Positions 1 to 10,987 are shown, counted from the first letter of the stretch. The stretch: DNA of 64,000 bases from Xanthobacteraceae bacterium (GCA_019745775.1 JAIESR010000003.1:62001-126000); one strand, 5' to 3'. Translations and numbers: made by a program. Notes: generated by a model from the sequence alone, not told the origin.

Positions 1-983
<983 letters not shown>

Positions 984-1019
984 ATCCGGCGGGTTCCGCG
1001 GGGGGAACGCCCTTGCTAG

Positions 1020-1304
<285 letters not shown>

Positions 1305-1326
1305 GGCGCTGCCGGTGCTCGGATGG

Positions 1327-1358
1327 ACGCACCGCCAACCGTGGGCGGTGCGTTTTTT
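1327..1358 (+). terminator. Rho-independent terminator after the 76-aa gene
   Basis: A perfect 10-bp stem (ACGCACCGCC paired with GGCGGTGCGT), a 7-base loop, and a run of six T immediately after the stem. It lies 23 bases beyond the stop codon of the small gene and separates it from glmM. Confidence 0.85.
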
Positions 1359-1417
1359 CTTGCGCGACAAGGCCTTAACGACACTCACGTTTTTTAAGCA
1401 CAATGGCGTTGAAATGG

Positions 1418-1453
1418 GGGGCTATGCCCGCTTAAAGCTTCGGGCATAGCCCC
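1418..1453 (+). promoter_or_regulatory. 13-bp perfect hairpin in the glmM leader
   Basis: GGGGCTATGCCCG (1418-1430) and CGGGCATAGCCCC (1441-1453) are perfectly complementary around a 10-base loop. The downstream arm ends 8 bases before the GGAAGGGG ribosome site of glmM. No T-tract follows, so it is not a standard terminator. It could be an mRNA-stabilising 5' hairpin, a protein operator, or part of a switch that affects translation. It does not overlap the Shine-Dalgarno. Confidence 0.6.
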
Positions 1454-1477
1454 GCGCAGGGGAAGGGGTTGAGTTCC

Positions 1478-2821
<1,344 letters not shown>

Positions 2822-2852
2822 GGGCGCGGCACCGGCTTCTTCTTGCTCCGCT

Positions 2853-2946
2853 GGTGTAAGGTGTAAGAATGGGGTGTAAGATATATTCTTGAAAGCAATC
2901 ATCAGCTTAAGTTCGAATCTTACATACTTACGGCTCTTACCACTAT
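2853..2946 (-). repeat. Dispersed ~90-bp intergenic repeat, copy A
   Basis: Read on the minus strand this matches 56842-56932. It opens with the shared block ATAGTGGTAAGAGCCGTAAG, then AGATTCGAAC and GCTTTCAAGAA, and ends with spaced repeats of TCTTACACC. Both copies contain a short frame reading MIAFKxxSYTPxLH that I take as non-coding. The copies are in opposite orientation 54 kb apart. Confidence 0.75.
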
Positions 2947-3304
2947 CACTGCTTTCGCAGGTCGCGCCCGTCGTAACGGAGGGCGGTGTCGCTCAACGCC
3001 GCACAGGCGTCCGTGTGCACGACTCGCGGGACGCCGCATCCAACCCTGCTCAAGCACAACCTCGCGAAAGCACCTCGGCGGACGGAACGTGACAAAGGTA
3101 GGTGAGCGCGAGGCGGTGTCAAACGCGCTATCAACAGAAAGCGAATGATAACCTGTCCGCGAATTGTGGCGCTCTTCGTCAAAGCGCGGCGGCACCGATT
3201 GTTTTTGCCACGGCGCTATCACAAGGGTTTTTTATTGGCCAAAGCGCGTAGCGGGCAGGCCATAGGCCGTCATCGGCTGAAGAAGTTCTCGAAGCGCGGC
3301 CCGC

Positions 3305-3395
3305 TCACTTGAACGTCTCCGATACCAGGATGCCGGCCGGTCCGAGGATGACGATGAACAAGCGCCGGCAGGAAGAGCCCGCTCGTATCGTCGTC
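3305..3395 (-). pseudogene. Possible C-terminal relic of a TadC/GspF-like membrane protein
   Basis: Minus-strand translation gives FIVILGPAGILVSETFK then a stop, preceded one frame away by GLFLPAL. Joining them across a single-base shift gives a hydrophobic tail resembling the end of type II/Tad secretion F-domain proteins. The match is very short and nothing upstream continues it, so this is a weak call. Confidence 0.25.
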
Positions 3396-3501
3396 CCCGG
3401 CCATCCGCGTTGTCGCAGGCCTTGACCGCGGTGCCGCCTCAGCTGCTCGCCAACCTATTGAATCAGCTCAAGTTTGCCCATGCCCGCGTTCGCGGGCGCA
3501 C

Positions 3502-3518
3502 TTTGGAATACGTGTAAA
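3502..3518 (+). promoter_or_regulatory. Candidate Irr iron-control element (ICE-like)
   Basis: TTTGGAA-TAC-GTGTAAA resembles the rhizobial ICE dyad (TTTAGAA-N3-TTCTAAA) at 11 of 14 arm positions and lies about 90 bases upstream of bfd. Irr control of bacterioferritin genes is known in rhizobia. The second half-site is imperfect, so this is only a candidate. Confidence 0.25.
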
Positions 3519-3605
3519 ACGGCGCTTTTTCTTTGCGCAGGCGGTTCCGCCGCGGTATCGATAGTTTCAGAAAGAACCAATGACCGGGCCGGAAGCGCTG
3601 CGTCC

Positions 3606-3812
3606 ATGATCGTCTGCTCCTGCAACGTGCTCAGTGACCGCGATGTGCGCACGGCGGTCAGTGGCTCAAGGCCGCCGCGGACGGCCGGCCAGGTCTACGG
3701 TTGCCTGGGTTGCAGCCCGCAATGCGGCCGGTGCGCTCGCACTATCCGCAAGATCATGGATGAGGCCGTGGCCGCCGCGTCCGGCTGTTCCTGCCGCGCC
3801 GACGGCGAATAA
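3606..3812 (+). CDS. bfd: Bacterioferritin-associated ferredoxin-like [2Fe-2S] protein
   Basis: A 68-residue protein beginning MIVCSCNVLSD and containing CLGCSPQCGRCART. The four cysteines in the C-x-C ... C-x2-C-like arrangement match the Bfd-type BFD [2Fe-2S] domain. In other bacteria Bfd donates electrons to bacterioferritin to release stored iron as Fe(II). The gene sits 148 bp before bfr on the same strand, which supports that role. The tail is alanine-rich and carries an extra Cys-x-Cys near the C-terminus. The ATG at 3606 is chosen because the family starts M-[IV]-[VI]-C-x-C; an earlier in-frame start would add unrelated sequence. Confidence 0.9.
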   Translation: MIVCSCNVLSDRDVRTAVSGSRPPRTAGQVYGCLGCSPQCGRCARTIRKIMDEAVAAASGCSCRADGE

Positions 3813-3960
3813 CCGGCCGATTTCAATTTGTTCGCGGCATTTGGCCCGTCAGGGGTCTTCGCGCTTGTGCGGCCAGGGAACTGCGCCCAGATATAGAGCA
3901 TTCCAAACCAGCCCGACCCGCCGGCAGGGCGAAAATCCAATCAAGCACGGGACGTAGAGC

Positions 3961-4449
3961 ATGAAGGGCGACGCACGGGTCATCGAGTATCTCAACCGCG
4001 GACTACGGCACGAATTGACGGCGATCAACCAGTACTGGCTGCACTACCGGCTGCTCGCCAACTGGGGCTACAACGACCTTGCCAAGTACTGGCGCAAGGA
4101 ATCCATCGAGGAGATGGAGCACGCCGACAAGATCATCGACCGCATCATCTTCCTCGACGGCTTCCCCAACATGCAGGTGCTTGATCCGCTTCACATCGGA
4201 CAGAACGTGAAAGAGGTGCTCGATTGCGATCTCGCCGCCGAATATTCGGCGCGCGCGCTGTACGAAGAAGCCGCGACCCACTGTCATTCGGTGAAGGACT
4301 ACGTGACGCGCGACATGTTCGAGAAGCTGATGAAGGACGAGGAAGACCATATCGACTTCCTGGAAACGCAGCTCGATCTCGTGAGCAAGCTCGGCGTCGA
4401 GCTCTACTCGCAGCATCACATCGGCAAGCTCGGCGACAAGGAAGATTAG
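3961..4449 (+). CDS. bfr: Bacterioferritin
   Basis: Iron-storage protein that forms a 24-subunit shell and oxidises Fe(II) at a di-iron centre in each subunit. The 162-aa length is standard. Ferroxidase ligands are visible: Glu18 in [11 protein letters not shown], Glu51 and His54 in [13 protein letters not shown], and the later Glu/His pair in [11 protein letters not shown]. Met52, which coordinates the inter-subunit haem, is present. It follows the ferredoxin-like bfd gene, likely as a two-gene iron store-and-release unit. A dispersed repeat starts directly after the stop codon. Confidence 0.97.
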   Translation: MKGDARVIEYLNRGLRHELTAINQYWLHYRLLANWGYNDLAKYWRKESIEEMEHADKIIDRIIFLDGFPNMQVLDPLHIGQNVKEVLDCDLAAEYSARALYEEAATHCHSVKDYVTRDMFEKLMKDEEDHIDFLETQLDLVSKLGVELYSQHHIGKLGDKED

Positions 4450-4450
4450 G

Positions 4451-4580
4451 GCGGTTCCCACCTGAAACGAGTCTTTCCCCGCTCATTCCCGCGCAAGCGG
4501 GAATCCAGTCTTGAGCTAGCCTGGGTCCCCGCTTTCGCGGGGACGAGCGGGAGAGAGCGAGCCAACCTAACCGGGGATGC
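4451..4580 (+). repeat. Dispersed ~130-bp palindromic repeat, copy 1 (second copy at 29782-29917)
   Basis: It contains two nested hairpins, ATTCCCGCGCAAGCGGGAAT and GTCCCCGCTTTCGCGGGGAC, flanked by GCGGTTCCCACCTGA on the left and TAACCGGGGATGCG on the right. The whole block recurs inverted at 29782-29917. It resembles the palindromic elements that litter Bradyrhizobium-like genomes. Confidence 0.75.
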
Positions 4581-4815
4581 GCTGGTCGTGGCAGCGCTGA
4601 TCTGAGGTACCGTCCAACATTCGATAGCGCGTCTCGCGTGGCGCGCCATTCCACGAACCAATCCGCACGCGTGCATCGCGCGCGACGTCCACCGGCAACC
4701 GTTTGTTAACGAAGGTTACTCGCACGTGCTGCCCGCACGCGCGAACTCGCGGGATTGCGCGCTCCAAAGGTTAAGGGCAGTAACGATCGTGAATATTCGC
4801 GGTTAAGAGTTAAGG

Positions 4816-4831
4816 TTAAGTCCCGTTTAAC
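4816..4831 (+). promoter_or_regulatory. CtrA binding site (exact TTAA-N7-TTAAC)
   Basis: TTAA-GTCCCGT-TTAAC matches the alphaproteobacterial CtrA consensus exactly and ends 74 bases before the ATG of the outer-membrane gene at 4906. Additional TTAA half-sites crowd the same stretch (4803, 4810). This suggests cell-cycle control of the porin-like gene, as CtrA does for several surface proteins in Caulobacter and rhizobia. Confidence 0.6.
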
Positions 4832-4905
4832 CGTTCTCTGCGATCTTCGGCTTCGTTGGTTCATTGCCGTGGGGCGTGGCTCCACCGGACGAAAGGGACG
4901 AAGTC

Positions 4906-5733
4906 ATGGGTCCGACTAAGATGTTGGCGTTCGCCGGAGCTGCGACCGCACTGATCACGACGACGGCGGCGACCGCCGCCGATTTCCCCGCCATGCCCCC
5001 GCGCGTGCAACCGGTCGTCGTCGAGACCGGCGGCTGGTATCTGCGCGGCGACATCGGCATGACCAATCAGCAGGTCAAGAAGCTCGACAACGTGCTGTTC
5101 GCGACGACGGCGAACCTCGTCATCCATGACAAGAATTTCGAGTCCGGCATGCTGTACGGGCTGGGCTTCGGCTACAAATGGAACAACTGGCTGCGCTTCG
5201 ACGTCACCGGCGAGTACCGGGGCGAGACCGGGTTCCACGGCTTCGACACCTGGACGGACGGCAGCGCCAATGCTCGTTTCAACAATTACACCGCCAAGAA
5301 GTCGGAATGGCTGGTGCTGGTCAACGCCTACCTCGATCTCGGCACCTGGTGGTGCATCACGCCCTTCATCGGCGCCGGCGTCGGCTGGAGCCAGGTGACG
5401 ATCCACAGCTTCCGCGATGCAGGAACGACCGGCGGCGGAGCGGCAATACCCACGATGGCCTATGCAGACGCTGCGTCGAAATCGAACTTCGCCTGGGCGC
5501 TGCATGCCGGGTTGTCATACGAGGTAACGAAGTCCTTCAACGTCGAACTGGCCTATCGGTACACCAACCTGGGCAACGGCGTGACCGGCGACATCATCGG
5601 GTTCGACGGCTCGAACACCGTCGTGAACCCGATGCACTTCAAGGACATCACATCGCACGACGTGAAGCTCGGCGTCCGCTGGATGTTGCAGCCGGAGCCG
5701 GTCTATCAGCCGCCGCTGATGCGCCGCGGCTGA
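4906..5733 (+). CDS. Omp25-like outer-membrane beta-barrel protein
   Basis: A 275-residue protein with a signal peptide (MGPTKMLAFAGAATALITT...ATAADF), then alternating beta strands rich in aromatic residues typical of the Omp25/RopB-like barrel. Visible strands include GGWYLRGDIGMTNQQ, YGLGFGYKWNNWLRFDV, FIGAGVGWSQV and VELAYRYTNLG, and the final strand DVKLGVRWML precedes a proline-rich tail ending PPLMRRG. These proteins are abundant structural components of the rhizobial outer membrane. The ATG at 4906 is preferred because the signal peptide begins there. An exact CtrA box lies upstream. It is not identical to its neighbour at 6020 but belongs to the same broad fold. Confidence 0.88.
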   Translation: MGPTKMLAFAGAATALITTTAATAADFPAMPPRVQPVVVETGGWYLRGDIGMTNQQVKKLDNVLFATTANLVIHDKNFESGMLYGLGFGYKWNNWLRFDVTGEYRGETGFHGFDTWTDGSANARFNNYTAKKSEWLVLVNAYLDLGTWWCITPFIGAGVGWSQVTIHSFRDAGTTGGGAAIPTMAYADAASKSNFAWALHAGLSYEVTKSFNVELAYRYTNLGNGVTGDIIGFDGSNTVVNPMHFKDITSHDVKLGVRWMLQPEPVYQPPLMRRG

Positions 5734-5811
5734 TCGTAAGAAATTATCGGGGGTGCGGCGGCGCGGGGCGTTTCCCGCGCCGTCGGCTTTTCCAGGAAAT
5801 TACATCCGCCC

Positions 5812-5897
5812 TCGTCATTGCGAGGAGCGAAGCGACGAAGCAATCCAGTTTGCGTACCACGACTCTGGATTGCTTCGCTTCGCTCGCAATGACGGGG
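5812..5897 (+). repeat. Palindromic repeat element
   Basis: Long imperfect palindrome: CGTCATTGCGAGGAGCGAAG near 5813 and GCTTCGCTCGCAATGACGGG near the other end, with AAGCAATCCAG mirrored by CTGGATTGCTTCG inside. This is a well-known repeat type in Bradyrhizobium/Rhodopseudomonas-like genomes. It sits between the two outer-membrane genes. Confidence 0.75.
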
Positions 5898-5943
5898 CTG
5901 CATCAATTCAGTCATCCCGACCTGGTCTCCAACAGGGGCGGAG

Positions 5944-5958
5944 CTAACCGCTCATTAA
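5944..5958 (-). promoter_or_regulatory. Near-consensus CtrA box upstream of the second barrel gene
   Basis: Minus strand reads TTAA-TGAGCGG-TTAGC, one mismatch from TTAA-N7-TTAAC. It lies about 60 bases before the ATG at 6020 and adjoins a further TTAA half-site. Weaker than the site at 4816, but placed comparably. Confidence 0.35.
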
Positions 5959-6019
5959 GGTTAATCAATCATGATGACGGTTGCGCAGGGAGTTGTCTGC
6001 GCGAATCAAAGGGTCCGTC

Positions 6020-6838
6020 ATGCGCCGCTGTCTTGTTGTTCTCTGCCTGCTTGCATCCATGACGCAGACAAGCGCCCAGGAGTTCGACGTGCCGACATTG
6101 CGAGGCACGTCGCCGTTCATCCCGGCGGCACCCCAGTACACGCGCTGGGCCGGCTTCTATTTCGGCGGACAGGTGGGGCGCAGCAGCGCCGAGATGAATT
6201 TCGCAGGCGCGACAAAAGACCTGGTCGCCTTCCTCCTGCGCAACACGGCGCTCGAGAACCAGCAGCGCCCGTCCGAGTGGGCGACACTTGGCAAGGAAAA
6301 TCCTTCCGGGGTCAGCTATGGTGCGTTCGCCGGCTACAACGTCCAGTTCAGCGATGTCATCATCGGCTTCGACTTTCACTACAACCGTAGCGGCTTCGCC
6401 GCCACTGCGCCGGTGACTCCGATCCGTCGCGTCGTCAGCGCCGGCAGCAACACTTATGATGTGACAGTCGAAGGCAGCGCGTCGATGCGCATCACGGACT
6501 ACGGTGCGGCGCGCCTGCGTGCAGGCTGCATTATCAACAACTTCCTGCCGTACGGAACGGTCGGCTTCGCCGTCGGCCGGGCCGATGTCACGCGTTCCGC
6601 GCACGTTTTTGGTATCGAGAACCCGTCGAGTCCTACCCCGACGCCGTTTGACTTCGCGACCAGCGACGCCAAGAACGGCGCCTTCCTCTACGGCTGGTCG
6701 GCGGGCGGCGGCATGGACGTGTTGCTGATGCCGAATTTCTTCGTCCGTGGTGAAATCGAATACATCTGGTTCACAAAGCTTGAAGGCATCCAGGCCCAGA
6801 TCGGGACCGCCCGGGTCGGCGCGGGCTGGAAATTCTGA
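6020..6838 (+). CDS. Omp25-like outer-membrane beta-barrel protein
   Basis: 272 residues with a clear signal peptide (MRRCLVVLCLLASMTQTSAQ) followed by an outer-membrane barrel domain. The start of the barrel, WAGFYFGGQVGRSS, and the last strands, GGGMDVLLMPNFFVRGEIEYIWF and ARVGAGWKF with a C-terminal Phe, are typical of this family. There is a pair of cysteines at most, and no enzymatic motif. The ATG at 6020 has an AAAGGG ribosome site and starts the signal peptide directly; an in-frame TTG 39 bases upstream is less likely. Together with the gene at 4906 it forms a surface-protein pair separated by a palindromic repeat. Confidence 0.85.
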   Translation: MRRCLVVLCLLASMTQTSAQEFDVPTLRGTSPFIPAAPQYTRWAGFYFGGQVGRSSAEMNFAGATKDLVAFLLRNTALENQQRPSEWATLGKENPSGVSYGAFAGYNVQFSDVIIGFDFHYNRSGFAATAPVTPIRRVVSAGSNTYDVTVEGSASMRITDYGAARLRAGCIINNFLPYGTVGFAVGRADVTRSAHVFGIENPSSPTPTPFDFATSDAKNGAFLYGWSAGGGMDVLLMPNFFVRGEIEYIWFTKLEGIQAQIGTARVGAGWKF

Positions 6839-6935
6839 CGCGCCACCCAAACTGCTTGGCAGGAATTGGGCTCGCGGTGCCGCGACGAAGCGCTTGACGC
6901 GGCGCGGCGGTTTCCTTATTTCCGGCGGCGGGACA

Positions 6936-6978
6936 CCCCTCCCCACCGAGGGGCATCTATCTGGAAGGATAGACGATG
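6936..6978 (+). ncRNA. serC-motif-like leader RNA
   Basis: Two small hairpins lie immediately before the serC start codon. The first has stem CCCCTC/GAGGGG (6936-6941 with 6948-6953), and the second has stem CTATC/GATAG (6957-6961 with 6968-6972), whose loop plus 3' arm hold the GGAAGGA ribosome site. This arrangement matches my recollection of the serC motif, a conserved alphaproteobacterial leader found by comparative genomics upstream of serC. Its ligand, if any, is not established to my knowledge. Sequestration of the ribosome site suggests control of translation. Confidence 0.6.
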
Positions 6979-8148
6979 GCCAATACGATGCCCGTCATGC
7001 GGCCGGCCGTGCCGCATTTCTCCTCCGGCCCCTGCGCCAAGCGCCCCGGATGGAGCCTGCAAGCCCTCACCGACGCGGTTCTGGGACGCTCGCACCGGTC
7101 GAAGATCGGCAAGGCGAAGCTCAAGCGCGCCATCGATCTCACCCGGGAGGTGCTCGAGGTCCCCGCCGACTACCGCATCGGCATCGTGCCGGCGTCCGAC
7201 ACCGGCGCGGTGGAGATGGCGCTGTGGTCGCTGCTCGGCGCGCGCCCGGTCACCATGATGGCGTGGGAATCCTTCGGCGAGGGCTGGGTGACCGACGTCG
7301 CCAAGCAGCTCAAGCTCAAGGACGTGACCGTGCTCAAGGCCGGCTACGGCGAGCTTCCCGATCTTTCCAAGGTCGATTTCTCGACCGATGTGGTGTTCAC
7401 CTGGAACGGCACCACCTCCGGCGTGCGGGTGCCGAACGCCGACTGGATCCCCGCGAACCGCGCGGGGCTCACGATCTGTGACGCCACGTCCGCCTGCTTT
7501 GCGCAGGCGCTCGATTTCGCCAAGCTCGATGTCGTGACCTTCTCCTGGCAGAAGGCACTGGGCGGCGAGGGCGCGCACGGTATGCTGATCCTGTCGCCGC
7601 GCGCCGCCGAGCGGCTCAAGACCTACGTGCCGCCCTGGCCGCTGCCGAAGATCTTCCGCCTCACCAACAACGGCAAGCTGATCGAAGGCATCTTCGAAGG
7701 CGAGACCATCAACACGCCGTCGATGCTGTGCGTGGAGGACTATCTCGACACGCTCGCCTGGGCGAAGTCGATCGGCGGGCTCAAGAGCCTGATCGCGCGC
7801 GCCGACGCCAACACCAAGGCGATCGCCGACTGGGTCGCGCGCACGCCCTGGATCGACTTCCTCGCCAAGGAGCCGTCGATCCGCTCGAACACCTCGGTGT
7901 GCCTGAAGGTCGTCGACCCGGCGGTGACCGCGCTCGCGGCCGACGCGCAGGCGGCGTTCGTGAAGTCGCTGGCCGCGGCGCTCGAGAAGGAGGGCGTCGC
8001 CTATGACATCGACGGCTACCGCGACGCGCCGCCCGGGCTGCGCATCTGGTGCGGCGCGACCGCCGAAGCGGGCGACGTCGAGGTGCTCACGCAATGGCTC
8101 GACTGGGCCTTCACCAAGACCAAGGATGCGCTGCCGAAGGCGGCGTAG
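6976..8148 (+). CDS. serC: Phosphoserine aminotransferase (alphaproteobacterial type)
   Basis: Transfers an amino group from glutamate to 3-phosphohydroxypyruvate in serine synthesis, using pyridoxal phosphate. The 390-aa protein begins [20 protein letters not shown], and the [15 protein letters not shown] start marks the alphaproteobacterial branch of the family. The PLP-binding lysine is Lys193 in [13 protein letters not shown]. Other signatures are [15 protein letters not shown] and [14 protein letters not shown]. It is followed 86 bp downstream by serA, so the two consecutive enzymes are likely cotranscribed, and is preceded by the serC-motif leader. Confidence 0.97.
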   Translation: MANTMPVMRPAVPHFSSGPCAKRPGWSLQALTDAVLGRSHRSKIGKAKLKRAIDLTREVLEVPADYRIGIVPASDTGAVEMALWSLLGARPVTMMAWESFGEGWVTDVAKQLKLKDVTVLKAGYGELPDLSKVDFSTDVVFTWNGTTSGVRVPNADWIPANRAGLTICDATSACFAQALDFAKLDVVTFSWQKALGGEGAHGMLILSPRAAERLKTYVPPWPLPKIFRLTNNGKLIEGIFEGETINTPSMLCVEDYLDTLAWAKSIGGLKSLIARADANTKAIADWVARTPWIDFLAKEPSIRSNTSVCLKVVDPAVTALAADAQAAFVKSLAAALEKEGVAYDIDGYRDAPPGLRIWCGATAEAGDVEVLTQWLDWAFTKTKDALPKAA

Positions 8149-8234
8149 ATCGTTTCGCCCTTTTCCCATTCGACGCGCGATGGTGCCGAGCGGCGTAGCC
8201 GCGAGCCCCTTATTCCCGAGATCGGATCACAGCC

Positions 8235-9821
8235 ATGCCGCCCAAAGTCCTTATCTCCGACGCCCTTTCCGACGCCGCCGTCCAGATTTTCAAGGACCGC
8301 GGCATCGACACCGTGTTCCAGCCCAAGCTCGGTCCCGACAAGGAGAAGCTTGCCGAGGTGATCGGCGACTTCGACGGGCTCGCGATCCGCTCCGCCACCA
8401 AGGTCACCGCCAAGCTCCTGGAACGCGCCGGCAAGCTCAAGGTCGTCGGCCGCGCCGGCATCGGCGTGGACAATGTCGATATCCCCGCCGCCACCGCCAA
8501 GGGCGTGATCGTGATGAACACGCCGTTCGGCAATTCGATCACCACCGCCGAGCACGCCATCACCATGATGCTGGCGCTGGCGCGCGAAATCCCGCAGGCC
8601 GACGCCTCGACGCAAGCCGGCAAGTGGGAGAAGAACCGCTTCATGGGCGTCGAGATCACCAACAAGACGCTGGGCGTGATCGGCTGCGGCAATATCGGCT
8701 CGATCGTCGCCGACCGCGCGCAGGGCCTGCGCATGCGGGTGATCGCGTTCGATCCATTCCTGTCGCCCGAGCGGGCACGTGACCTCGGCGTCGAGAAGGT
8801 CGATCTTCCCGAGCTGTTCAAGCGCGCCGACTTCATCACGCTGCACACGCCGCTCACCGACAAGACCAGGAACATCGTCGACGCAGCCTCGATCGCGACC
8901 ATGAAGAAGGGCGTCCGCATCATCAATTGCGCGCGTGGCGGCCTGGTCGACGAGGCGGCGCTGCGTCGGGCGCTCGAATCCGGACAGGTGGCGGGCGCGG
9001 CCTTCGACGTGTTCGTCGAAGAGCCGGCGAAGGCAAACCCGCTGTTCGGCCATCCGAACGTGATCTGCACGCCGCATCTCGGCGCCTCGACCTCGGAGGC
9101 GCAGGAGAACGTCGCGCTCCAGGTCGCCGAGCAGATGTCCGACTACCTGCTCAACGGCGCGATCTCCAACGCCGTGAACTTCCCGTCGATCAGCGCGGAA
9201 GAAGCGCCACGACTGAAACCGTTCGTCGCGCTGGCGGAAAAGCTCGGCTCCTTCGCCGGTCAGCTCACCGAGAGCGGGCTCACCAAGGTGCAGATCGCCT
9301 ATGAAGGCCAGGTCGCCGGCATGAACACCAAGGCGCTGACCTCGGCCGCGATCGCCGGCCTGCTGCGGCCGATGCTGCAGGACGTCAACGTCGTCTCCGC
9401 GCCGGTGGTCGCCAAGGAACGCGGCATCGTGATCGAGGAGGTGACGCGCGAGGCGGCGGGCGACTATGACAGCCTGATCACCGTGACGGTGACCACCGAG
9501 CGCCAGTCGCGCCACGTCTCCGGCACGGTGTTCGCCGACGGGCGTCCGCGCATCGTCAACATCAAGGGCATCCGCATGGACGCGGAGTTCGGCCCCTCGA
9601 TGGTCTACATCACCAATCTCGACAAGCCGGGCTTCATCGGCAAGTTTTCGTCCACCATGGGCGACGCCGGCATCAACATCGCGACCTTCCATGTCGGCCG
9701 CGAGGCGCCCGGCGGCAACGCCGTCGCGCTGATCGAGATCGACGGCATCATGCCGCCGGACGTGCTCGCCAAGGTGCGCGCGCTGCCGCAGGTGCAGTCG
9801 GCGCGGGTGCTGCGGTTTTGA
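8235..9821 (+). CDS. serA: D-3-phosphoglycerate dehydrogenase
   Basis: Catalyses the first step of serine synthesis, oxidation of 3-phosphoglycerate with NAD. The 528-aa protein is the long form: substrate and nucleotide-binding domains (Rossmann GxGxxG seen as GCGNIG), an intervening domain, and a C-terminal ACT domain (about residues 455-528, from YITNLDKPGFIGKF). Catalytic residues are in CARGGLVDE (Arg), FVEEPA (Glu) and TPHLGASTSEAQ (His). The ACT domain normally senses serine for feedback control. Located directly behind serC. Confidence 0.97.
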   Translation: MPPKVLISDALSDAAVQIFKDRGIDTVFQPKLGPDKEKLAEVIGDFDGLAIRSATKVTAKLLERAGKLKVVGRAGIGVDNVDIPAATAKGVIVMNTPFGNSITTAEHAITMMLALAREIPQADASTQAGKWEKNRFMGVEITNKTLGVIGCGNIGSIVADRAQGLRMRVIAFDPFLSPERARDLGVEKVDLPELFKRADFITLHTPLTDKTRNIVDAASIATMKKGVRIINCARGGLVDEAALRRALESGQVAGAAFDVFVEEPAKANPLFGHPNVICTPHLGASTSEAQENVALQVAEQMSDYLLNGAISNAVNFPSISAEEAPRLKPFVALAEKLGSFAGQLTESGLTKVQIAYEGQVAGMNTKALTSAAIAGLLRPMLQDVNVVSAPVVAKERGIVIEEVTREAAGDYDSLITVTVTTERQSRHVSGTVFADGRPRIVNIKGIRMDAEFGPSMVYITNLDKPGFIGKFSSTMGDAGINIATFHVGREAPGGNAVALIEIDGIMPPDVLAKVRALPQVQSARVLRF

Positions 9822-9857
9822 GGCTGCCCGACCGCCGGCAATCGGGATGATGAGCGC

Positions 9858-9954
9858 GTAGGGTGGGCAAAGGCGCGGCTTCGCGCCGTGCCCACCAAGG
9901 GCAGCGCTGATGTGTCACCGGCACGGGTAGGCACGCTTCGCTTTGCCCACCCTA
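9858..9954 (+). repeat. Palindromic repeat with TAGGGTGGGCAAAG ends
   Basis: Bounded by GTAGGGTGGGCAAAGG on the left and CTTTGCCCACCCTA on the right, which are inverted copies. A second, larger member is at 50100-50269. It lies between serA and a TctC gene. Confidence 0.7.
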
Positions 9955-10024
9955 TGCAGCTTTCGGCTCCTCGCGCGGGCGGTTATCATCCTTCCAAACA
10001 CAAGCAATCATGGGGAGGATGAGG

Positions 10025-10987
10025 ATGCTCAGACTCGCACTTGCTACTGCGCTCGTCGCCACCGCCATCGCCGCGGGCGCGCAGGCGCAGACATTTCCCT
10101 CCCGCCAGGTCACGCTCGTGGTGCCGTTCCCGCCCGGCGGCTCGACCGATGCGATCGCGCGCATCATGGCGGATCGCATGCGCGCGCCGCTCGGCCAGCC
10201 GGTGGTGACCGAGAACGTCGGCGGCGCCGGCGGCTCGATCGCGGTCGGACGCGTCGCGCGCGCGGCGCCCGACGGCTACACCATCGACATCGGGCAATGG
10301 GACACCCATGTCGGCAGCATCATCTACAAATTGAATTACGATCTGCAGAAGGACTTCGACCCGATCGGGCTGCTTTCGGTCAATCCACAGCTGATGGTCG
10401 CCAGGAAGAACCTGCCGGCGAACAACCTGAAGGAGCTCGTCGCCTGGATGAAGGCGAACCCCGGCAAGATCACCTTCGTCAACCAGAACGCCGCGGGCCA
10501 AATCACCGGTATCCTGTTCGAGCAGGCGACCGGCCAGAAGGTGCAGTTCATTCCGTACCGCGGCGCCGGTCCGGCGATGACCGACCTGCTCGCCGGACAG
10601 GTCGACCTGATGGTGGTGCAGGCCGCCGTCACGCTGCCGCAGCTGCAGGCCGGCACGGTCAAGGTGCTGGCGAACCTTTCGCCCGAGCGTTCGAAGGCGA
10701 TCCCGGATATCCCGACCTCGGACGAGAGCGGCGTGCCGGGCCTCTATATGTCCGGCTGGTTCGGCCTGTTCGGTCCGCGTGGCCTGCCGAAGGACGTGCT
10801 CGCGCGGCTCAACGGCGCCATGGTGGACACGCTCGCCGATCCGGCGGTGCGCAAGCGCTTCAACGATCTCGGCCTCGACGTCGCCACCAAGGAGCAGCAG
10901 ACGCCGGAGGGACTTGCTGCGTTCCAGGCGGCCGAGATCAGGAAATGGTGGCCGATCATCAAGGCCGCCAACATCAAGGGCGAATGA
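10025..10987 (+). CDS. Tripartite tricarboxylate transporter substrate-binding protein (TctC/Bug family)
   Basis: A 320-residue periplasmic solute-binding protein with a signal peptide (MLRLALATALVATAIAAGAQAQ) then FPSRQVTLVVPFPPGGSTDAI, the classic start of the Bug fold. Family markers further on are VTENVGGAGGSIAVGRVARA, PIGLLSVNPQLMV, IPYRGAGPAMTDLLAGQVDLM and the ending KWWPIIKAANIKGE. Such proteins bind carboxylates and deliver them to TctAB permeases, but none is adjacent. The ATG at 10025 is preferred over those at 10010 and 10019 because GGGGAGG ends 6 bases before it. It belongs to the classical subgroup, with the pair at the right end of the window. Ligand unknown. Confidence 0.92.
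   Translation: MLRLALATALVATAIAAGAQAQTFPSRQVTLVVPFPPGGSTDAIARIMADRMRAPLGQPVVTENVGGAGGSIAVGRVARAAPDGYTIDIGQWDTHVGSIIYKLNYDLQKDFDPIGLLSVNPQLMVARKNLPANNLKELVAWMKANPGKITFVNQNAAGQITGILFEQATGQKVQFIPYRGAGPAMTDLLAGQVDLMVVQAAVTLPQLQAGTVKVLANLSPERSKAIPDIPTSDESGVPGLYMSGWFGLFGPRGLPKDVLARLNGAMVDTLADPAVRKRFNDLGLDVATKEQQTPEGLAAFQAAEIRKWWPIIKAANIKGE

Larger units (their letters stand above)
2947..3605. other. 660-bp intergenic region before bfd
   Basis: No convincing intact gene. It holds a short relic on the minus strand near 3305-3395, a small hairpin (GCCCGCG TT CGCGGGC, 3482-3497) and a candidate iron-response element at 3502-3518. Short open frames at 2920-3222 and 3455-3652 lack ribosome sites and recognisable domains. 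Confidence 0.5.

Noticed and set aside
2853-2902. Short frame MIAFKxxSYTPxLH shared by both copies of the 90-bp repeat
   Set aside because: It is short, lacks a ribosome site, and the repeat itself explains the match.
8016-9692. A long minus-strand frame opposite serA
   Set aside because: Shadow of serA, which has all catalytic motifs on the plus strand.
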